Part shown: piece by piece, positions 58,187-64,000 of the stretch | Layout: every line of letters starts with the position of its first letter | Numbering within the stretch: position 1 is the stretch's first letter | Origin: Xestospongia muta | Taxonomy: Eukaryota > Porifera > Demospongiae > Haplosclerida > Petrosiidae | Assembly (NCBI GenBank): GCA_963693285.1 | Contig: OY848931.1 | Location: 4,506,079 to 4,570,078, forward strand | Length of the DNA stretch: 64,000 nucleotides | Direction: 5' to 3' | The notes under the pieces: generated by a model | Told to the model about the DNA's origin: nothing | What the model saw: the letters and a program-made list of their open reading frames with translations, nothing else | Databases searched by the model: none | Made by a program: the position numbers and the translations under genes

Positions 58187-59829
58187 TGTGTATCACATAA
58201 TGACATTATTTATTTAGGGTGAATGTTGTGGACTTTTGGTTGGTCAGAGTCGAATTATTCGTGCTCGTTTTCTTGATGAACTACAACGAAATTTGATCAT
58301 TCTTACAGAAAATTTAGAAAGACAGAATCTGATTGCTGCAGAATTTGGTGTCAGCAGTAAGAAAAAGTGAGCTAGAATAGAATGGCTATGTCACAATCAT
58401 CATTTGAATTAGAGAATAACAATTATTTATCACTTATAATATTATTTAGTAAAGATACTACTTACTACTACAGTATGGGAATTATTGAAAATGTCTTAAT
58501 AGATTTTTATTGTCTAGCGTGTGAAGTATACTTCTCTTCCTTCTAATATTTTGTAGTTTAATTTTCCAAAACTCTAATGTTTTACTTTGAAAGTGTCATC
58601 TTAAATTCGTACATATAGTCTAGCATTTACTGTAAGAAATTAATGTTCTCTAAAATATCTTCCTATACTTATGTAGGAAACCAGCACCAACTTCTGATTC
58701 TGGTAGTTTTGATACCCTCAGTAAAAATGAGATCTCCTTTCACCACAAAGTCAAGGCTAGTGTTATTGGACTAAATTAATATGTTGTCATAGCAACAATA
58801 TTGATTTATCTTTACTTTAGGTGACAATCAGAGATGTTACTCAAATTATTGGAGTTCCCGAAGGAAAAAATATCTTCGTTGTCTTTGAGGTTAGAACACT
58901 GTTGGGTATAGTTAGACTAATAATAAATAAAAAGGTTTGCTTTGACTTTTGTTTTTTCAGTCATATAATTATGTTAATAGAATAATAGTTACAATTCATA
59001 TCCATCACTTGTTAGCTGTATTATTTACTTTATAAATAAATTATTTCCATAAGAGGACATGTAATGTTACATTAAGCTATTAAATAAATGAAAATTAATG
59101 AGACAAACTGCAGCTCAATGTTAAGTACAGTAATGGTAGCTATGGCCAGTATCCATGTCAGGGAGGATAGATAAATTGATTTTACATGACAATTAGTCTG
59201 TATAAATATAATTTTATTACTTACTTTATTACAATAGCTAGTTGATGGGAGTACTCCTTTGGTTACAAGAAATGTTGAAATGACTAGTAAACACATTGCT
59301 GTGTAAGTTAATCCTATTTTTAATAACTAAACTATTTTTTTACATTCATGAGTTTTACGAACTATTAGTAACTCTAATGTAGTTTTACTCAATTGTGATC
59401 AAGTTATGCTTTTGCCACAGATTTGATGAATCTGGTGAGTTTTCTACTAACAGCCCTCTTCCTCAATTGAAGTTCACACTGCGAATGGTGACACAAGGCA
59501 TGTTTAAAGATGACAAGATAATAGCTAAGGTCAATACAGTTAATCTTGAACAATGCGTTGATTGAATTTATGATTCAGTATAATGATAATAAAGCATTGA
59601 GTTTGATTGTAGTGGCTGTCTCCTTAAACAGTTGTTTATAATACCTAATTAAGCATGTCTATTATAGCTTCATTATTATGGTTTGTGTTGTATAGAAAAT
59701 TCATACTGTGATGCCAACAAGTACTGAAATTAATGATGTCGTTGATTTACAACGCAACGATGGAACTACCTGCGCTAAAGTACGCATCACATCCTTTTTG
59801 GAGCGTCCCAGTAACATAAGAAAGTGTGG
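55654..59829 (+). CDS. CADPS: CADPS/CAPS homolog, N-terminal half only
   Basis: Nine exons: 55654-55842, 56274-56999, 57572-57643, 58218-58366, 58677-58755, 58821-58889, 59238-59302, 59421-59529, 59696-59829; 530 codons plus two bases, open at the 3' end. Diagnostic CAPS sequence: LYLLVARCIAYPFNARF, LYSMFQMILGISRSEHQALF, LNNPEEQEDVVRRELNKR, FLDELQRNLIILTENLE, then a C2-like domain (KVTIRDVTQIIGV ... NIFVVFELVDGST) and the end SNIRKCG at a clean GTGAGT donor. CAPS primes dense-core vesicle exocytosis. In other animals the PH domain follows immediately, then the MHD/Munc13-like part; neither is seen in the next 4.2 kb. The exon ending at 58755 uses a GC donor (AAG|GCTAGT). Either a large intron holds other elements, or the gene is truncated. 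Confidence 0.9.
57024..57072. repeat. CT / CTAT microsatellite in a CADPS intron
   Basis: (CT)n followed by (CTAT)n just after the donor of the large CADPS exon. Confidence 0.85.
58133..58184. repeat. (GA)n microsatellite in a CADPS intron
   Basis: About 52 bases of pure GA, 33 bases before the acceptor of the GECCGLLVGQ exon. Confidence 0.92.
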
Positions 59830-59967
59830 GTGAGTCATAACAATCTACTATTTTCATGTATATATTGTCAATCACCAATATATATATTGTGTATAACCGT
59901 ACATTGTCACTTGCCCAATGCTAGCATTTGCGATATACTGGCAGTGCACAAAGATATTTACATATAT

Positions 59968-60305
59968 CTATACAGCATTTGAAATATTCACTAACCAATA
60001 TCTATTGGAAGAAAGTAGCAAATGTTTTAACACCTATCTTGATCAGGTACATGGAACAAGTGAGAAGCTTAAAGAGGAAAGATAAGGGTAAAATAAGGAA
60101 AGATAAGGGTAAAATAAATAAACAATAATAACAAACTAGAATTATTTTTGTTTGGATATTTCCCCTTATTTTTCCTTACTTGTTCTTATTTAAGTTTGTC
60201 ACTTGTTCCATGTACTATTTTTCTCTGATTAAGACACCTAAAACGTGTTGAAACATTGGCTCTTTTCTTCTAATAATTTTTGGCTAGTGAACATTTCAAG
60301 AAGTT
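59968..60305. mobile_element. Fold-back element with ~100-bp diverged inverted arms
   Basis: The left arm (CATTTGAAATATTCACTAACCA ... GAAGAAAGTAGCAAATGTTT ... TACATGGAACAAGTGA) reappears complemented on the right (TCACTTGTTCCATGTA ... AAACATTGGCTCTTTTCTTC ... TGGCTAGTGAACATTTCAAG). The arms differ by about a fifth and enclose an A-rich centre with a duplicated GGAAAGATAAGGGTAAAATA. No coding. Confidence 0.7.
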
Positions 60306-60784
60306 TAAATGATATCTCTGCTCAGCCACAAAGGATTTTTTCGAAATAATATATATAGCCTTTGCAAACACTCTTTAAAGTTTGCATGGCCAACTTAAGG
60401 GAAATTTATTTATATAAATTATTTATTTAACACACTAAAGCTTCTTGATATTATGGGTATAAAATGTAGATGACATAATAGTTATCACTATTGAATAACA
60501 ACACTCAGTTTATTCTGAGAATTTGTCTTTGAAAGACAATCCATTCACCACTACCAATCAATAAATCTTTAGAGAGATACTTCTAAGGAGATATATGTGT
60601 CTATAATGCTACTTTTGAAATGCACTGTCTCCATTAGGTTATCAAACAATGGCTTAATTAATTTGAATTTTAAATGACAACAAGAATACCATGCAATCCT
60701 AATCGGCAAAATTATTACAAATGAACATATTTCAAAATCTTTAATTTTCAATTAAAGTTTAAATGTCATTGAACTTAGCCTTTT

Positions 60785-61600
60785 ATACTTCAATAAACAT
60801 ATAGTTCAATGGTATCCAAAGGATTTTCTTCATCAGGAAAGACTTGATCATCTCACAACCTCAACTCAATATCATATTAAGTCTTTTTATTTTAATATCT
60901 GATAAAACCAACTCATCATAAAATTAGTACAACAGGAATTAAACTTGATTATGTTCACTTTCATATTGTATCGTTGTATGAGACTTTCAAAGCTGATGAA
61001 TGAATCTGTATAAAGTAATTGCTGACACACATAGCGATTATTGTATTTACCATAAGCATTTGAATTGGACATGACTGATTGAAGCTTCTGAGCTTTCATA
61101 ACTTCGACCAGTTTTTCAGTCATATAACTTAGCAGCAACAGTACCATCAAAGTGATTTTAGGACAATTTCTTATAATTATAATCTTATTACTTTTTGTTG
61201 TGTTAGAAGTTGTTATATAGCCATAGCAGCTTATCACAGTGCTTGTGTCATTCTTCAATTAATTAATTCCTTGAAGGATTTGTCTGGTTTTCAAAATATC
61301 AGTGTTGCATTCTGATTTTTAGTATCTGTGTTTTATTAAATTGATATCCTCTAAGTTGTCCACACACTGTGTAATAGCTGAGACCAAGAGCAGAAAATGT
61401 AGTTGAAGCACAACCCACTCCCAGATTGATGGAGTCAACTACACACTTCATGTTTAATGTTACTATATTGGTGCTCTGTTAGTCCAGGAGGACATTCAGC
61501 ACCAGGCTATGTCATATTAAGATAGCCTACTCTAGCTCAACCACCTCTACCATCATACATGGTACCCTTCATGTCACAATAGACCTAAAGTCACCCACTA
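60785..61600 (-). pseudogene. Decayed copy of the fibrinogen-like gene
   Basis: 61335-61590 aligns with 63288-63535 at about 85 percent by eye (GATATCCTCTA.. through ..AGACCTAAAG), and 60790-61080 aligns more weakly with 62825-63130, corresponding to the two ends of the large exon at 62827-63531. Stops and frameshifts interrupt it and the middle of the exon is missing or unrecognisable. Same orientation as the intact gene, about 2 kb upstream in plus coordinates. Confidence 0.75.
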
Positions 61601-62007
61601 TATGGTACTCTCAAAATCTTATAAATGTAGACATATTACAAGTCTTTTGGGTTTGATTGAAGCTATAAGCAGATACTACTTCAACCGAAACTAATCCAAT
61701 TAGTTAAGTTAGAATATTATCTACCTTTTCCTCATACTTTCAGTCATTAGACACGAACTCTAAAGAGTACTTTTTGGTTTCTGGTTGACTTTATACATAT
61801 TGAGTTAGACCAGTTTTGGCTTTGTGGTAACTCAATATTGGGCTTACATTATATTGAGGAACTTTGGCAAGCTTCACAAGAGATGGATACCTTTATAATT
61901 TTCTTTCTAACACTTGGCTGGATTTGTGTCCATGAAGACACGAGGAGCTGTGATTTTGACCTAAAGTCACCAACTATATGGTACTTTCAAAATCTTATAA
62001 ATGTAGA
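61581..62007. repeat. 50-bp direct repeat pair
   Basis: The segment 61581-61630 (GACCTAAAGTCACC..ACTATATGGTACT..) recurs at 61958-62007 with two or three differences. The first copy starts at the former exon end of the pseudogene, so the second records a further local duplication. Confidence 0.7.
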
Positions 62008-62826
62008 GCTGCTAAGTAATCATCTGTGTTTGAATGGCTTTGGAAAGGAGTAGTTTCAGTTTCAGGATCAGGCTTGAAGCTAAATAATGTTTTGCTTTTC
62101 TTTGAATGTGGTTCTTCAAAAAGACCTTCCACATGGACAGGGATAATCATTATTTCCACATGGATACATACAACACACACTCCACATAATAATAATTAAT
62201 ACAGGGTTGATTAACCATACATCTGTGGTCATTCGTGTTACATGATTCATTTTATAGTTGTCTGTTTCTTAACAAGTCCAGTATATTTTTTTGAATATTG
62301 TACTATCTCTTATATCAAATCTAAAATGTAAGTTACTCAGTAAATAATTTGTGGTTTTGTTTAAATTTAGACATTTACTGGCAAATTATAGTAGAGTCAG
62401 TATCACTTGATGATTAGATTAAATCTGTTGAGTTGGCATTATTTGTTTATGAATTTGTGCAACAAGTAGGATTATCACACTCTTTGTGGCATAGCTACAC
62501 TTATTACAAAATGCATGAGTGAATCAGTGGTATTGTAGATGCTTTATATTGAAGTGATTTGTATAGATGTCTCATGTTAGGAGTGTAATGCTACATGTGA
62601 GTGCTTTGTGTTTTTAAATGTGTAAAGTCATATTGCTTTACTGACTGATTTTGAATTTGTTAATTTTCTCAAAATGGTTCACTGCAAATCAAAAAAGTTC
62701 AAAACTAAAAATCTATTAAACAAAAACTGAAACAATAATCTCAACTAAAGATTGAGATAAAACTAAACTACTAAAAGTGTTATTTTCAAAGGTAATGTTA
62801 TAGCAGTGAACTTGTCTGTTCAGTCT

Positions 62827-63830
62827 TCAGCGAACATATATTTCAACGATATCAAAAGGAATACCCTCGTTATTATAACCTTGATCACTACACACCCTTA
62901 GCTCAATATCATCTTTACTCATATCATCGAGTAGTCGATAAAACCAAGGCATCTTAGGGTTAGTACAACAGGTACTTTCAATACTATCACACTTCTTACG
63001 GTCCCAAAGAGGATCATCAGCATAGAGAACAGGTTTCCAGCCTGTACTAGGATTGAGACCAGATTCACAGTAGTAATGGTTGCGAATAAACGATGTAGCA
63101 ACATTTCTGCCACCAGTGTAACCCTTATTACATGGACATCCTAAAGAATCTTTTCTATTTTCTTGTAGTCCAGCAGCATACGTCCAGATGTGTTTACGAG
63201 GATTTTTTCCATGAGTGATTGAAATACCATCAACATAATAACTGTCTATACCTCTTCCGAGATGATGAAAAGCATCAGGGCTTTGAAATTGATATCCTCT
63301 AGCTTGTCCACACACTTTGTAATAGCTAAGACCAAGAGTAGAAAATGTAGTTGAAGAACAACCACCCCCACCTCGATGAGGTCGACTACACGTTGGGTGT
63401 TTCAAGTTCCTATATTGGTGCTCTGTCAGTCCAGAAGGACATTCAGCACCAGACTGTGTCATATTAACATAGCCCACTCTAGTCCAACCACCTTTACCAT
63501 CACACATGGTACCTTTCATGTCACAGTAGACCTAAAGTCAATATAATGTACATATATAGTGATAAGGATAGTCATTGGCTTACCAATGTTTGAGTCTTGC
63601 CATCAGGATAGATTGGGTAATAACAATTTTTCCTTACTCCCAATTCATACCAATCTCTACAGCTTCGAGGTAGACAGTCTATAAGTAATAATAATGATGA
63701 TAGTGACATAGTTTTAGTTAAGTATCATACCTTGAACACAGTCATTTCTATTAGCAGCATTGACAAGAGTGATAGAGTAGAACAGAGCTACTACTACACA
63801 CAGGAGGAGAGAGATCTTGTTATAACTCAT
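62827..63830 (-). CDS. Secreted fibrinogen-like Cys-rich protein
   Basis: Three exons (minus), 63731-63830, 63584-63678, 62827-63531; 299 residues, phases agree. Signal peptide MSYNKISLLLCVVVALFYSI with probable cleavage after VNA. The start of the mature chain (SCRDWYELGVRKNCYYPIYP, then VYCDMKGT) recalls the entry segment of fibrinogen-related domains. The body has GGGCSSTTFSTLGLSYYKVC, YQFQSPDAFHH, SYYVDGISITHG, PRKHIWTYAAGL, CPCNKG, HYYCESG, DPLWD, CCTNPKMPWFYRLL and the end DDIELRVCSDQ ... DIVEIYVR. I recall similar uncharacterised secreted proteins in cnidarians and sponges, without a known function. A decayed copy lies next to it, so the family is prone to local duplication. It may be a nested gene if CADPS continues beyond the window. 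Confidence 0.85.
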
Positions 63831-64000
63831 AACAGCAGTTGTTTAAGATATCAGTTGTATAAGTCTGCAGTACAACTAATTTACAAACTAGTCCTTGCAT
63901 TGTTTTTATAGTCTCCTGTCTGTGAATGAAGCCATAATAATCACAGTAACTAGAGATATCATAATTTGTCACATCTCATGAATAATTAATTACTGACAAT
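63831..64000. other. 5' flank of the fibrinogen-like gene
   Basis: AT-rich sequence directly upstream of the signal-peptide exon, presumably its promoter. No exon or repeat is seen. Confidence 0.45.

Larger units (their letters stand above)
59830..62826. other. Three-kilobase stretch without an intact gene, rich in decayed elements
   Basis: After the last visible CADPS exon there is a fold-back element (about 59968-60305), a decayed antisense copy of the downstream fibrinogen-like gene (about 60785-61600) and a direct repeat (61581-61630 and 61958-62007). I searched the plus strand by eye for the next CADPS exon (PH domain start, of the type YLW...WKKRFF) and did not find one. Confidence 0.6.

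Noticed and set aside
59920..60128. Stretch reading IYWKKVANVLTP as the next CADPS exon (PH domain)
   Set aside because: It lies in the fold-back element, lacks the PH-domain start pattern and is repeated in inverted form nearby.

Overview
The window looks like nuclear DNA of an early-branching animal, most likely a demosponge of the Amphimedon type. This is inferred from gene content and architecture and no database was searched. It is AT-rich. Genes carry many short introns (often 50-100 bases, mostly GT-AG), lie close together and are often head to head. Animal-type genes (CADPS, VWA5A, CRELD, KLHDC8, HSP90B1, QNG1) sit beside expanded families I cannot assign to any named family.

Layout. 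1-9.8 kb: two tandem minus-strand paralogs (A, partial, and B) for signal-peptide proteins with long arrays of EGF-like repeats carrying two extra cysteines. B ends in one membrane helix and a short tail with an NPLY motif. 10.9-34.9 kb: a cluster of six related type II membrane proteins (C on minus; D, E, F, G, H on plus). Each has a tyrosine-motif-rich cytoplasmic N-terminus, one helix, a short coiled-coil stalk and a shared Cys-containing ectodomain. A VWA5A gene lies between D and E. G is a head/tail chimera, F is frameshifted, and the spacers are duplicated with the genes. 35.1-38.8 kb: a KLHDC8-type kelch gene head to head (75 bases) with the queuosine salvage gene QNG1. 39.0-46.7 kb: CRELD head to head with HSP90B1 (GRP94, 813 aa, 19 exons, KDEL end). 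Their 240-base shared promoter holds two exact CCAAT-N9-CCACG ER-stress elements. CRELD has a possible alternative last exon ending in HEEL. 46.7-49.3 kb: no gene seen, two small inverted-repeat elements. 49.3-50.7 kb: a LOG-type nucleotide phosphoribohydrolase with animal-style introns. 50.8-55.4 kb: an unrecognised 1062-aa Ser/Lys/Arg-rich protein on minus, divergent from the N-terminal half of CADPS (55.65-59.83 kb), whose PH and later domains are not seen before the window ends. 59.9-62.8 kb: a fold-back element and a decayed copy of the next gene. 62.8-63.8 kb: a small secreted fibrinogen-like protein.

Functional themes. CRELD and HSP90B1 form an ER protein-folding pair, probably co-induced by the unfolded protein response. 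The A/B and C-H families look like rapidly evolving surface proteins, most of which carry NPxY, YxxM or SxYxxI-like tyrosine motifs; signalling, adhesion or recognition roles are inference only. Exon joins were read by eye. I checked codon phase across every join for HSP90B1, QNG1, KLHDC8, VWA5A, LOG, CADPS, C-H, the 1062-aa protein and the fibrinogen-like gene. CRELD and the middle exons of A and B were checked only in part.
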